Made by a program: the position numbers and the translations under genes. A stretch of 24,775 nucleotides of DNA, taken from positions 1 through 24,775 of IMG/VR virus record IMGVR_UViG_3300020444_000008; one strand, given 5' to 3'. Each line of letters begins with the position of its first letter. Position 1 is the first letter of the stretch. The notes under the pieces are model-generated. The model did no database searches, was not told where the DNA came from, and was given only the letters and a program-made list of their open reading frames with translations. Shown here in pieces: positions 7,282 through 15,267 of this stretch. The stretch comes from a virus.

Positions 7282-9291
7282 TTATACCTCTACCATGTCG
7301 TATTGCACTTCGTGCTCCACGTAGTCGTAGAGCTGCTCTACCTGCAGGCTGAACGCCCCAGTGCTGTAGTTGACGCTGCCGCTGAAGCCAATCCAGTTGC
7401 CGGCGCCATCGTCATTGGCTTCATGCTCAACCATCTGCACGCCACTGTAGGTGCCGCCATCCGGCCCAGCCTGTGACGGCACCTGCGCCTGGCGCGTGGA
7501 CTGCCAGCGCACGTTGACGCTGCCCGGTTTGAGAGGGGCACCCGGAATCACACCACTGACAACACCACCAGCGTCGGGCAAGGCAGTAAGCGGTGTGTCT
7601 ACATCGAACGCCGCCTGGTCGTACACAAACCCAACTGCGCTACCGCTATCGGGAGTGGCCACCAGCAACAGCGAGACCTGACCGCTGCCATAAGCCACGG
7701 TGCCGGTGCCGGCATCGCCAGACAGCGTGCCATCGCCGTTGTCAGTCATGCCCTGCTCAACGCCCGCAATCATCACCGTCACGGCAAGCGTGCCGGGCTC
7801 GATACCCTCATGCGGTAGCTGGTGCTCTACCCGGATAAGCGGGGCCGCGCCTGCGCCAACGTGGGTTTGCAGGTTGTCGTCAATCTGCCCCACGTAGGCA
7901 TACACCAGGCTGGTACCCACATCCGGCAGGGCGTTGAGGCTGATGCTCACAGCGCCACTGGCAAAGTCCACGGTGCCGCTGCCCTCCCCGGCCAGCTCGC
8001 CGTTGCCCAGGTCACGCAGCTCATACCACTTGCCCAAGGCCATAAAGCTGACCGACAACGTGCCAGGGCGCGGCTTGGCATCTGCCAGATTCAAGGTGTA
8101 GGCAAAGCCGCGGCTGCCCAGCGTGATCTCAACCTCACCGGTGATGGACTGCCCGGTGATCGACGCCGCCGGCACATAGGAGGCATTGGCCGTGCCGGTG
8201 AACGTGGTTGGCCGGTAGGCGTTGACCTCGCCGGTCTCATAATCAACAGTGATACGCGTGAAGCTGTTAGTGCCGCTGCGGTGGGTCAGCTCGCCCTGGC
8301 CGTTGTCGGCATACACGCCGCTGGCAATGCTGAGTGAAACCGACTGCAGAGCCGCACCCGTTGTCAGAAACGCCCTGCTCTGGCCCGCAGTGACCTGCAC
8401 AAAAGCGAGCGCTACCGTGCGGGCGTTCGGGCTGGAGGCCACGGTGTAACGCTTGCGCGCACCGCCCAGCTGATTGACCAGCGCGCTCTCACGCGTCGCG
8501 CTGGGTACCAGGTGGGCATACACCGACTCCACATTCAGCGTCAGGTCGCCTGCTGTTACCGGCTGGGCCAACGCGCTAATGCCGGCGTAGCGAGAGGCGT
8601 CCGCCACCTGCGTAGACAACACACTGGCCTTTGGCTCGCCGCTCAAGTTGTTCGCCGTGGTGCCGGTTGGGTGTGCCTGTCCGCCGGGATACTTGCGCTC
8701 CAGCGGTGAGCTGATACTCAACGCCAGGCGCCGGCGGGTAAAGTTCACAAAGTTGCCGTTGCCGTAGTCGTGCACAAACTCTTCAATGCTCGGCTCGACC
8801 GACTGAATGCGCACATACTGCGTGTTGCCACCGGCAGCAAGCTGGTAGACCTCACCCACTTCCGGGGTGCGGGCCTCAATGCGTTGGATGCAGGTCAACG
8901 CTCGCTGGCCGGCGTATTGATCGCCCAGCAGTTCAAACGGCGCAGTCGTGCTGGGCACCACGTACCCCTCAATCAGTGAGCGGGCATCTGCCCGTTCATC
9001 CGTCTGGCTACCCGAGTTGAACAGCAGCACGCTGACGCGCGGATCAGCAGGTGCCTCTGTGACGATAGAGTGCGCCCCCAGGTATGGGTCAGCGTTATCG
9101 GTCATCACACCCGCGAACACCTTGCGCAGGTTGATCCGGCCAATGGTGCGGTCCAGTCGGCTGATGTCGGGGAACAGGTTGTTCATCTCGCCGTCGACGA
9201 CCGCATCGCCGGTGGCGCGTCCACCGCCGTCGTCTTCGTCTGTCAGGCGCTGGGACTTGAGGATTTTCACGTCATCGACGGTGATGGTCAT
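7282..9291 (-). CDS. Large tail structural protein with four repeated beta modules
   Basis: This 669-residue protein starts at 9291 (MTITVDDVKI), where GGAG gives a ribosome binding site; an upstream start at 9321 would begin inside the terminator hairpin. From about residue 314 it carries four copies of a module of roughly 60 residues. Each has an opening PGTLSVSF-type strand, a turn such as DNGDGTLSG or DLGNGELAG, a GTVDFASGAVSISL-type strand pair and a closing Y-V-Q-type strand. Approximate positions are 314-375, 406-469, 497-559 and 587-664. The N-terminal half is less repetitive. Modules of this kind would stack as a rod or ring of beta domains. A tail-fibre, tail-sheath-like or tip role is inferred from its place after the tape measure. 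Confidence 0.8.
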   Translation of the reverse strand: MTITVDDVKILKSQRLTDEDDGGGRATGDAVVDGEMNNLFPDISRLDRTIGRINLRKVFAGVMTDNADPYLGAHSIVTEAPADPRVSVLLFNSGSQTDERADARSLIEGYVVPSTTAPFELLGDQYAGQRALTCIQRIEARTPEVGEVYQLAAGGNTQYVRIQSVEPSIEEFVHDYGNGNFVNFTRRRLALSISSPLERKYPGGQAHPTGTTANNLSGEPKASVLSTQVADASRYAGISALAQPVTAGDLTLNVESVYAHLVPSATRESALVNQLGGARKRYTVASSPNARTVALAFVQVTAGQSRAFLTTGAALQSVSLSIASGVYADNGQGELTHRSGTNSFTRITVDYETGEVNAYRPTTFTGTANASYVPAASITGQSITGEVEITLGSRGFAYTLNLADAKPRPGTLSVSFMALGKWYELRDLGNGELAGEGSGTVDFASGAVSISLNALPDVGTSLVYAYVGQIDDNLQTHVGAGAAPLIRVEHQLPHEGIEPGTLAVTVMIAGVEQGMTDNGDGTLSGDAGTGTVAYGSGQVSLLLVATPDSGSAVGFVYDQAAFDVDTPLTALPDAGGVVSGVIPGAPLKPGSVNVRWQSTRQAQVPSQAGPDGGTYSGVQMVEHEANDDGAGNWIGFSGSVNYSTGAFSLQVEQLYDYVEHEVQYDMVEV

Positions 9292-9307
9292 GCTTTTCTC
9301 CGGGCGT

Positions 9308-9330
9308 AAAAAAGCCCGCACGCGGCGGGC
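9308..9330 (-). terminator. Intrinsic terminator between tail genes
   Basis: On the minus strand GCCCGC and GCGGGC pair around a 5-base loop and are followed by six T. It lies between the 145-residue tail gene and the 669-residue structural gene. The sequence continues into GCCCGGAGAAAA, the ribosome binding site of the next gene. Confidence 0.75.
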
Positions 9331-9343
9331 CTCTGGTGTCGGT

Positions 9344-9781
9344 TCACGTTTCAGGGTCTGGTTCAGGCTCTGGCGGCGCGGCCACGGTTATCAGCCGTAA
9401 CGTCAGCTCATACACGGTGTCGGCCATATCCTGCGAGCGGATGACCTGCTTTGCGGCCAAAGGCGAACCGTTCTCGCGGTTCCAGGTCACCCAGTACTGA
9501 TCGCCGCGCGGCAGCACCAGTTGCATCACTGCGCCGGGCTGGTCGCGCAGCGCTTCCAGCGCCCGGACGGTGGCCAGGGTGAACCAGGCCCCGCCGTTGC
9601 TCTGCAGAGTGATGGGGCGGCCATGCAGCTTGACGCCCTCCTGAATCAGCAGCGCGCCGGTGAGGCCGCGCTCCTGGCTTTGGGTGATGGTGTCCCAGTC
9701 AAACTCGTCTACCCATTCCATCTGGTCACCGGCCAGGTCCGGATCAGCTGCCAGATCCACTGCGCCAAGGGTTAATGGCAT
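9344..9781 (-). CDS. Minor tail protein following the tape measure, unknown family
   Basis: This 145-residue protein is encoded directly after the tape measure. The stop of that gene and this ATG overlap (TGATG). A GTG three bases earlier is possible, but AGGAG is better spaced for the ATG. The protein has DQMEWVDEFDWDTITQSQ early, GAWFTLATVRALEALRDQ in the middle, and ends in a proline/glutamate tail (PPEPEPDPE). Proteins of this size in this position often sit at the distal tail or initiate tail assembly, comparable in position to lambda gpM. That comparison is from gene order only. An intrinsic terminator follows the gene. Confidence 0.8.
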   Translation of the reverse strand: MPLTLGAVDLAADPDLAGDQMEWVDEFDWDTITQSQERGLTGALLIQEGVKLHGRPITLQSNGGAWFTLATVRALEALRDQPGAVMQLVLPRGDQYWVTWNRENGSPLAAKQVIRSQDMADTVYELTLRLITVAAPPEPEPDPET

Positions 9782-12700
9782 CACAAACTCCTCAATCCAG
9801 CCTGCTCAAGAATCCCCAGAAGGTCGCCCTCCTGCCCTGCTGGCACGCTGACATCCACAGAGCGGCCCTGCGCAGATTCCAGCCTGATGATCTTGCTGGG
9901 GCTGGGCGCAGCTTCCGGTGCTGCGGCTGCGACGGCGTCACGCCGCTGCTGCCGGGCTTCGGTTTGGCGGGCCAGCTCAGTCTCGGACTGGATAGACCGC
10001 AGCATGCCGAGGGCTTGCCGTAGGTCTGCAACGGCGGCCTGATTGCCCGCCGCCTGCGCCTCGGCAATCTGGGCCTGCAGCTCAGCCTGCCGGCTTTGCA
10101 TACGCCGGCGCTCGATCGCCTCCTCATTGCCGCGCACTTTGTCCAGCTCGTCCCTGATGCTGGCGAGCGTGCCTTTGGCGCTATCGGCTACCGACTCAAA
10201 CTGCTGCCTGACCGACGCCAGTGCGCTATCCAGCTCAGAGAAGTCGCTGGCATCCAGCAGGTCGAGACTGCTCTTTAGCCCCAGCGCTTGCACCTGAAAG
10301 CTCGATAGCGTGATGGCGCCCTTGTCGTAGCTGTCCATCAGCTGCTGCAGTTGGAGCTTCTGCTCCAGAAACTGCTGCTGCAGCTGACGGCTGGCATACA
10401 TGGTTTCGTCTGCCCAGCGAGCGAACGGCCCACGGAACTGATCGTCCAAGTCCGCCTGCAGCCCAGCCAGGCTATCCCGAACGATAGCCAGCGATGCTGC
10501 CGTACCCTCCAGGCTACTGGTGTCCAAATCAACGTCGACACTGCTGATGCCCTTGAGCGAATCGAATGCCTCCAGCGCCTTGTCGCTCAGCTCGGCCAAC
10601 GGCGTTCGCGCTGCAGTCACCACCTCGTCAAAGAAGGTACTGAACGCGTCGCGGAAGACCGCCTGCTGTTCGGCTCGCGCGTCGGCGGCTGCTTGCTCTG
10701 CCGCAGCCTGCTCGGCCAGTGCATCGGTCACGGACTGCAGTTGCTTTTCCAAGTTGGACTGAGCATCTGCCTGCGTGCCGGTGGAGTCGGTCAGCTTATC
10801 CTGCTGTTTCTCCAGATCCTTGATGGCTTTGTTGTACTGATCAACCGTGAGCTTGCCATCCTCATACAGCTTGCTAATGGCGGTGCGCAGCTTGCTGATA
10901 TCTACATCAGTCTTGGCGTTGCTGATGGCCTTCTGAACGCCGGCGAAGTCTTCCAGCTCATCGATCACATCAGAGAGGGACTTGGCGGTTATCTCGGCTT
11001 CGCCCCCTACTTCATCCAGCTTGTCAGCGACGATGCCCAGCCCGGCTGCGTACTCCTGCTGGGTGATAGCCCCGTCTTGATACGCCCGCAGCATGGCCGT
11101 GCGCAGGCCTTGCAGCTGCTCAACCGTAGTGGCAGTATCGATCAGCTTTTGGGCTTCGGCAAAATCGACAATGGCCTGGGTGCCGGCGATGGCGGCATCA
11201 ATGGCCGCGCTCTTCATCACCTGCTGGGCGATGACCATTTCATCAGCCAGCGCCTGATTCATCATGCGCTGCTGATCGGTCTCGCTTTTGACGGCCTGGG
11301 TTACCTCCCGAGCGCCCTGCACCTGATGCCGCGTGGTGACGTCCCACGCGTTGCGGATGCTTTCGCCAGACTGGGCAATCTGGTCGACCAACGCGCCCTG
11401 CAGGTTGGTGATCTCCGCACGGGCACCACTGATGCGCTCCTTCAGCGCGTCCAGCCCAAAGGCATCGGCAATGGCCTGCCCTGCTGCCAGGAACGGATCA
11501 ACCACCGCCTTGGCCAGCGAGATCGCAGCCAGCCCCACCGTCGCAAAGCCCGCCACCAGCCCATGGAACAAAGTGGTAAACGGCGCGATAAACAGCTCAA
11601 CACGCATGCGCGCATCGTCTAGCTTGGCGCCAAAGTCGCCCAGCCAATCCCCGGCTTTGTCAGCCAGGTTGCCAAAGTCCACCTCAGCGACATCAGTAAC
11701 AAACCGCTTGAGCCACTCCGAGGCCTGAATGAACGCATCAGAGAGGGACGCAGCCAGGCGATCAAGGCGTCCATCTTTATCCATCTGATCGATGGCATCT
11801 GCTACGCCCAGCAGCTGCCGCTTGACGTAATCCAGCGCCCCGCTTTTTGCGATTCGATCAAGAAAGTCGCCAGCAACATCGCGCAGGTTACTGACGATGC
11901 CGGTAAGGCGCGTCATGTTTGCAGCAGCAGAACCGTCTGCCGCCGCACCGATCTCTTTGATCAGGTCACTGATTACATCGCGGCCCAGCTTGCCCGCGCT
12001 GCTCAGACTTTGCAGCTGCTCGGTGTTCTTGCCGGTCACCTTCTCTAGCAGATCCCACACCGGCACACCGCGCTCAACCAACTGCAGAATCTCTTCACCC
12101 TGCAGCTTTTGCTTAGCCCAGGCCTGACCGAGCGCCGATGAGATGCCTGTCAGCTTCTCCATCCCGCCGCCCAGCTTCTCAGACTGGTCGGTGATGGCCT
12201 GCAGCGTGCCGTCCATAGGATCAAGGCCAAACGCCTTGAGCAACGTGAACGCTTCAGTTACGTCTTGCAGCTGCAGTGGCGTATCACGGGTGAATTTCTT
12301 GATCCACTCGGTCGCCTGCTCGCCGCCCTCAATGGAGCCCATCAGCGCCGTTAGCTGGGTCTGCATGCCCTCAAACTGATCGCCGGTAGACAGCATCGAA
12401 AGAATGCCATCACGCAAGTACCCCACACCGGCACCCAAACCCTGCAGGGCTTTGTCTACCAGGTAGATACTGACCAGCCATTTGCCGAAGCGGATCGTTG
12501 CATCAGATACGCCAGTGCGCACCCCCTGCACTGTGCGCTGATACTCATCTGCTGAACGGGTGGCGCTGCGCTGCTGCCGCTCAAGATCCCGCAACTCTGT
12601 GGTGTTGTCTTTAAGCGCACGCTTGGCCTCGTCAACATCAGCAGCCAGGCGCCGCTCTTCGTCTGCCAGTTTACTGGTATCCACCCCGGCATCTTTTGCA

Positions 12701-13074
12701 GCTTTCTCAAGCGCTTGGGCTTCAGCGGTAAGCTTGTCAAGCTGACGGGCAGCGCGTGATGCTTCTTTCTCGGTTTCGCGCAGTGATATCTGTAGTCCTT
12801 TACTACCGGCGTTTCTCTCCAGTTCATCGCGCAGCTCTGCAGCACGCTTTTCGGTGCGCTCCAGCGTGCTGCGCACTCGGTCAGCAGCATCACTAGTGGT
12901 ACGAAAAGCCGTTGCCAGGCCTTGGGCTGACTTAGCTTTGTCGAATTCGTCACGCAGCCCCTGGCTTTTGCTTTGCACATCCTCAAGCGCCTTTGAGACC
13001 TTGCGCGCCTCGGGCGACATCTCGTCTTTGCCACGCAGGATGAACTGAATCAGGCGGTCTTTGATGCCAGCCAT
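9781..13074 (-). CDS. Tail tape measure protein
   Basis: This protein of about 1097 residues sets tail length and probably leaves the tail with the DNA. Residues 1 to about 190 are an almost continuous coiled coil rich in K, E, A and R (VRSTLERTEKRAAELRDELE). Residues about 215-420 match the conserved tape-measure N-terminal domain (FEGMQTQLTALMGS, TEAFTLLKAFGLDP, LGQAWAKQKLQGEEILQLVE). A hydrophobic stretch follows near 495-540. The C-terminal half carries repeated helical hairpins (LRTAMLRAYQDGAITQQEY, LRTAISKLYEDGKLTVDQY and a weaker third copy). The start at 13074 has GGAG upstream; the longer reading to 13092 is not needed. By the lambda ratio its tail would be of the order of 160 nm. 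It is coupled to the next gene by a TGATG overlap. Confidence 0.96.
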   Translation of the reverse strand: MAGIKDRLIQFILRGKDEMSPEARKVSKALEDVQSKSQGLRDEFDKAKSAQGLATAFRTTSDAADRVRSTLERTEKRAAELRDELERNAGSKGLQISLRETEKEASRAARQLDKLTAEAQALEKAAKDAGVDTSKLADEERRLAADVDEAKRALKDNTTELRDLERQQRSATRSADEYQRTVQGVRTGVSDATIRFGKWLVSIYLVDKALQGLGAGVGYLRDGILSMLSTGDQFEGMQTQLTALMGSIEGGEQATEWIKKFTRDTPLQLQDVTEAFTLLKAFGLDPMDGTLQAITDQSEKLGGGMEKLTGISSALGQAWAKQKLQGEEILQLVERGVPVWDLLEKVTGKNTEQLQSLSSAGKLGRDVISDLIKEIGAAADGSAAANMTRLTGIVSNLRDVAGDFLDRIAKSGALDYVKRQLLGVADAIDQMDKDGRLDRLAASLSDAFIQASEWLKRFVTDVAEVDFGNLADKAGDWLGDFGAKLDDARMRVELFIAPFTTLFHGLVAGFATVGLAAISLAKAVVDPFLAAGQAIADAFGLDALKERISGARAEITNLQGALVDQIAQSGESIRNAWDVTTRHQVQGAREVTQAVKSETDQQRMMNQALADEMVIAQQVMKSAAIDAAIAGTQAIVDFAEAQKLIDTATTVEQLQGLRTAMLRAYQDGAITQQEYAAGLGIVADKLDEVGGEAEITAKSLSDVIDELEDFAGVQKAISNAKTDVDISKLRTAISKLYEDGKLTVDQYNKAIKDLEKQQDKLTDSTGTQADAQSNLEKQLQSVTDALAEQAAAEQAAADARAEQQAVFRDAFSTFFDEVVTAARTPLAELSDKALEAFDSLKGISSVDVDLDTSSLEGTAASLAIVRDSLAGLQADLDDQFRGPFARWADETMYASRQLQQQFLEQKLQLQQLMDSYDKGAITLSSFQVQALGLKSSLDLLDASDFSELDSALASVRQQFESVADSAKGTLASIRDELDKVRGNEEAIERRRMQSRQAELQAQIAEAQAAGNQAAVADLRQALGMLRSIQSETELARQTEARQQRRDAVAAAAPEAAPSPSKIIRLESAQGRSVDVSVPAGQEGDLLGILEQAGLRSL

Positions 13075-13093
13075 TGGGTTTTCTCCGGGCAAT

Positions 13094-13115
13094 AAAAAAC
13101 CCTGCCGGGGCAGGG
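13094..13115 (-). terminator. Intrinsic terminator between the DUF4124 gene and the tape measure gene
   Basis: On the minus strand CCCTGC and GCAGGG pair (the flanking AAA/TTT extends the stem) and are followed by six T. It ends the DUF4124 gene's transcription unit and stands just before the tape measure ribosome binding site GCCCGGAGAAAA. Confidence 0.8.
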
Positions 13116-13135
13116 TTTGCTAAATCGTCACGTAG

Positions 13136-13810
13136 CTATCTAGCCCGTGAAATACTCACATCACGCAACCTCTCGCCAGAGAAGTCGCACCGAATATCAA
13201 ACTTGGTCTCCACGCCGAAAGCGTTCTCGGCGGTGAAGCTGCTGAGCACCGTGCTCTCGCCATTGGGTCTAGTGTTGAAAGCGAGATCCAAAATCCGCGA
13301 GAAGTCCACCGAGTCACCTCGATAAGCCCGGTCTCGGGCCTCCTGCTCGCAACGACCTATCGCAGCTCGCCTTTCAATCTGAACAGGTACGGCAATACTG
13401 CCCCTGCCGTCGATATCCCGCATGGAAAACCTGACGACCGTGGGAACTTGGCGATCACCACATTGAACGAAGAAAGAGGGGTTCTCAGGTGTACTGTAAT
13501 CCCGCGAAACGCCGGCAGTCTCCGGGGACATGCGCTCACGGCATTGCGCGTGCTCGGTCGCCAGGCGATTAAGCATCCGGGCAACCTTTACCCGGTACTG
13601 CGACTCCATCAAATACAGTTGCTCCGGCCTGATCGGCCCGCCCAGGTCTTCGGCCTGGCCGCCAGCCTCTTGCAGCTCGCCAGCACACGGCTTGTCGGTA
13701 AAAACCGCTCGACCGTTCTGGTCTTTGCATTGATAAACCTGCGCATACCCCGGCGCGTGCAGCGCCAATGCAGCCAATCCAGCAACAACGCATCCCATCC
13801 TTGCAGACAT
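13136..13810 (-). CDS. Exported DUF4124-type protein, probable moron gene
   Basis: This 224-residue protein starts at 13810, with AGGAGG seven bases before the ATG. Residues 1-23 form a signal peptide (VVAGLAALALHAPGYA), with cleavage expected before QVYQC. Residues about 24-45 match the DUF4124 domain: VYQCKDQNGRAVFTDKPC, with paired Cys28 and Cys42. The rest is R/E/D-rich and has four further cysteines, giving an even number as expected for a disulfide-containing periplasmic protein. DUF4124 proteins are common exported proteins of gammaproteobacteria and have no known role in virions. The gene sits between tail tube and tape measure, has a hairpin over its ribosome binding site and a terminator after it. 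This fits a cargo gene added to the late operon. Its effect on the host is unknown. Confidence 0.85.
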   Translation of the reverse strand: MSARMGCVVAGLAALALHAPGYAQVYQCKDQNGRAVFTDKPCAGELQEAGGQAEDLGGPIRPEQLYLMESQYRVKVARMLNRLATEHAQCRERMSPETAGVSRDYSTPENPSFFVQCGDRQVPTVVRFSMRDIDGRGSIAVPVQIERRAAIGRCEQEARDRAYRGDSVDFSRILDLAFNTRPNGESTVLSSFTAENAFGVETKFDIRCDFSGERLRDVSISRAR

Positions 13811-13841
13811 AAGGCGCCCTCCTTTTGACAGAGGGCACCTT
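13811..13841 (-). promoter_or_regulatory. Hairpin abutting and partly covering the SD of the DUF4124 gene
   Basis: Two 11-base arms (13811-13821 and 13831-13841) are complementary with a single G-U pair and a 9-base loop. The stem ends exactly next to the ATG at 13810, and half of the AGGAGG sequence lies inside it. There is no T-run after it, so it looks like a translation-limiting RNA structure rather than a terminator. A weak promoter-like TTGATG and TAAGGT pair (15-base spacing) lies just upstream. Confidence 0.55.
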
Positions 13842-13859
13842 AGCACATCGGTCACCGCA

Positions 13860-14603
13860 TCAAGCCGCCATATCCATCTGGCAGAACTTGCTGATGCCGG
13901 TACCGGTGATGCGGTCGTCCGCCAGCGCTTCACCGGGCACCTCCAGCTTCAGGTACTCCTGACCGAAGGCTTGCAGCTGGCTGACCAAGCCCAGCTTCAC
14001 GCGATGCACACGCAAGCTGTAGGGCTCGCCCGACTGGGCGTCGTTCAGACCGGCAATGTAAATCTCCAGCTCGACCGCAGGCGCCGTCAGCATCTGAATG
14101 ACGCTTGCACCGCGCGGAGTGTAGCTGGCTTTGACGCCGGCGCTGGTGATGTTGGTAGTGCTCAGCACGATGATGCCGTGTGGGTTGAGAAGGTAATCGG
14201 TACCCGCAACCAGCGCAGTGTCTGACGCTGTTTTCAGCACCGGCGCGACCGACAGGTCCGGCAGGTGGTTGAACGGAATCAGCTCACCCAAAACACCGCC
14301 ACAGGCCAGGGCTTCATCAACGATGGGGGTAACGTCCACCTCAGTCACCGTTGAGCGAGTTGCCCAGGCGACGTTCTTTGGCGTCAGGTCAAACAGGCCG
14401 ATGGTGGTGTTCACATCCGTTACGCGGTCGCGGACGTTGCGGTTACCACCACCGCCGCGGTAGTTCGGCAGGGCAATGCGGTTGGTTTGGTAAGAGATGT
14501 TGAAGACATCGCAGTTGCCGATATCCACCAGTGCATCTTGGCTCTGATAGGCGCGGGCGTAAGCGATGCCCTCACCGATAAACGAACGGTCTACTTGTGC
14601 CAT
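13860..14603 (-). CDS. Major tail tube protein
   Basis: This 247-residue protein is close in length to lambda gpV (246) and is located between the terminator-type proteins and the tape measure. It begins MAQVDRSFIGEGIAYARAYQ and contains VFNISYQTNRIALPNYRGGGGNRN and VRDRVTDVNTTIGLFDLTPKNVAWATR, a strongly beta-type pattern for a tube-forming protein. The glycine-rich loop near residue 50 could be the flexible inter-ring loop of tail tubes. The C-terminal half (VELEIYIAGLNDAQSGEPYSLRVHRVKLG) is also beta-rich. GAGGG precedes the ATG at normal spacing. I assign the role from size, order and pattern; the call as tail tube is strong. Confidence 0.88.
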   Translation of the reverse strand: MAQVDRSFIGEGIAYARAYQSQDALVDIGNCDVFNISYQTNRIALPNYRGGGGNRNVRDRVTDVNTTIGLFDLTPKNVAWATRSTVTEVDVTPIVDEALACGGVLGELIPFNHLPDLSVAPVLKTASDTALVAGTDYLLNPHGIIVLSTTNITSAGVKASYTPRGASVIQMLTAPAVELEIYIAGLNDAQSGEPYSLRVHRVKLGLVSQLQAFGQEYLKLEVPGEALADDRITGTGISKFCQMDMAA

Positions 14604-14618
14604 GGTTGGTCCCTCGGC

Positions 14619-14816
14619 TTATTGCTTGGCAGCGGGCTCGACCTTCTCAGGCGTGGCCGGCTGCTTGGCGGTTGCTGTGGCGGGCTTGGCAACAAACCCG
14701 TTCTTGATGGCGTGGGCGGCCACATCCGGCGGCAGGTTCTGCTCGCCCGTTTTGTAGGCCACGACCTTGCCGCCCGCATTCCAGTTAAATGGCGCGGTGA
14801 CGTTGTGCTTCGGCAT
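14619..14816 (-). CDS. Small phage protein between the terminator-like gene and tail tube
   Basis: This 65-residue protein has GGAGG five bases before its ATG. It reads MPKHNVTAPFNWNAGGKVVA, then DVAAHAIKNGFVA, then an A/K/P-rich tail. Short proteins with an HAI-NGF-type motif occur in the same place in other tailed phages. From order it may assist tail assembly or bind the tail tube. No enzymatic motif is seen. Confidence 0.72.
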   Translation of the reverse strand: MPKHNVTAPFNWNAGGKVVAYKTGEQNLPPDVAAHAIKNGFVAKPATATAKQPATPEKVEPAAKQ

Positions 14817-14828
14817 GAATGCCTCCGG

Positions 14829-15266
14829 TTATTTGAGGGGTTGTTGGTAGTTGATTTGCAGCTGCATGACGTGGGCGGCCCACTGACGCCCGGGCGCTGG
14901 CGGCAACGGGGACTCACTCGGCATGGCAACCTGCTGCACACCTTGAACAGTCAGCCCCGCCTTTGGCCCTGCCAGCGCGACTTTCACTGCAAGTCGCCCG
15001 GACCGCAGCGCCGGCGCGAACGCCCGCAGCTTGGTGACCAAGGTGACGCTGACCGTGGTTTGCTCGCGCACACCGGCTGGGCCGACGCGCTCCAGCTCCT
15101 GCGTGTCGCCTGGCTGCAGGATGATGAAACTGTCCGGCAGCGCGGGATCGGCCTCATCCAGCACCCGTAGCACGCTGTCTTCAAACACCAGCGCGCCGAA
15201 GTCGGGCACCACCGCCAGCCGTTGCTCCAGCTCTGCCAGCAGCAGGCTTTGTACGTCAGCAGGCAT
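14829..15266 (-). CDS. gpU-like tail terminator / head-tail joining protein
   Basis: This 145-residue protein follows the gpFII-like gene and precedes the tail tube gene, the position of gpU in lambda. It starts with a helical segment (SLLLAELEQRLAVVP) typical of tail terminators. Beta strands follow (DSFIILQPGDTQELE, TTVSVTLVTKLRAF, GRLAVKVALAGP), and it ends QLQINYQQPLK, similar to the C-terminal strand of gpU-type proteins. GAGG stands seven bases before the ATG. A tail terminator caps the tube when the tape measure length is reached and provides the surface that joins the head. The assignment is by order, size and secondary-structure pattern; sequence similarity cannot be tested here. Confidence 0.75.
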   Translation of the reverse strand: MPADVQSLLLAELEQRLAVVPDFGALVFEDSVLRVLDEADPALPDSFIILQPGDTQELERVGPAGVREQTTVSVTLVTKLRAFAPALRSGRLAVKVALAGPKAGLTVQGVQQVAMPSESPLPPAPGRQWAAHVMQLQINYQQPLK

Positions 15267-15267
15267 A

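Noticed and set aside
10351-11622. Long plus-strand reading frame (423 codons) opposite the tape measure gene
   Set aside because: It mirrors the helical, GC-rich tape measure sequence in the opposite frame, has no good ribosome binding site and no recognisable domain; such shadows are common in high-GC DNA.
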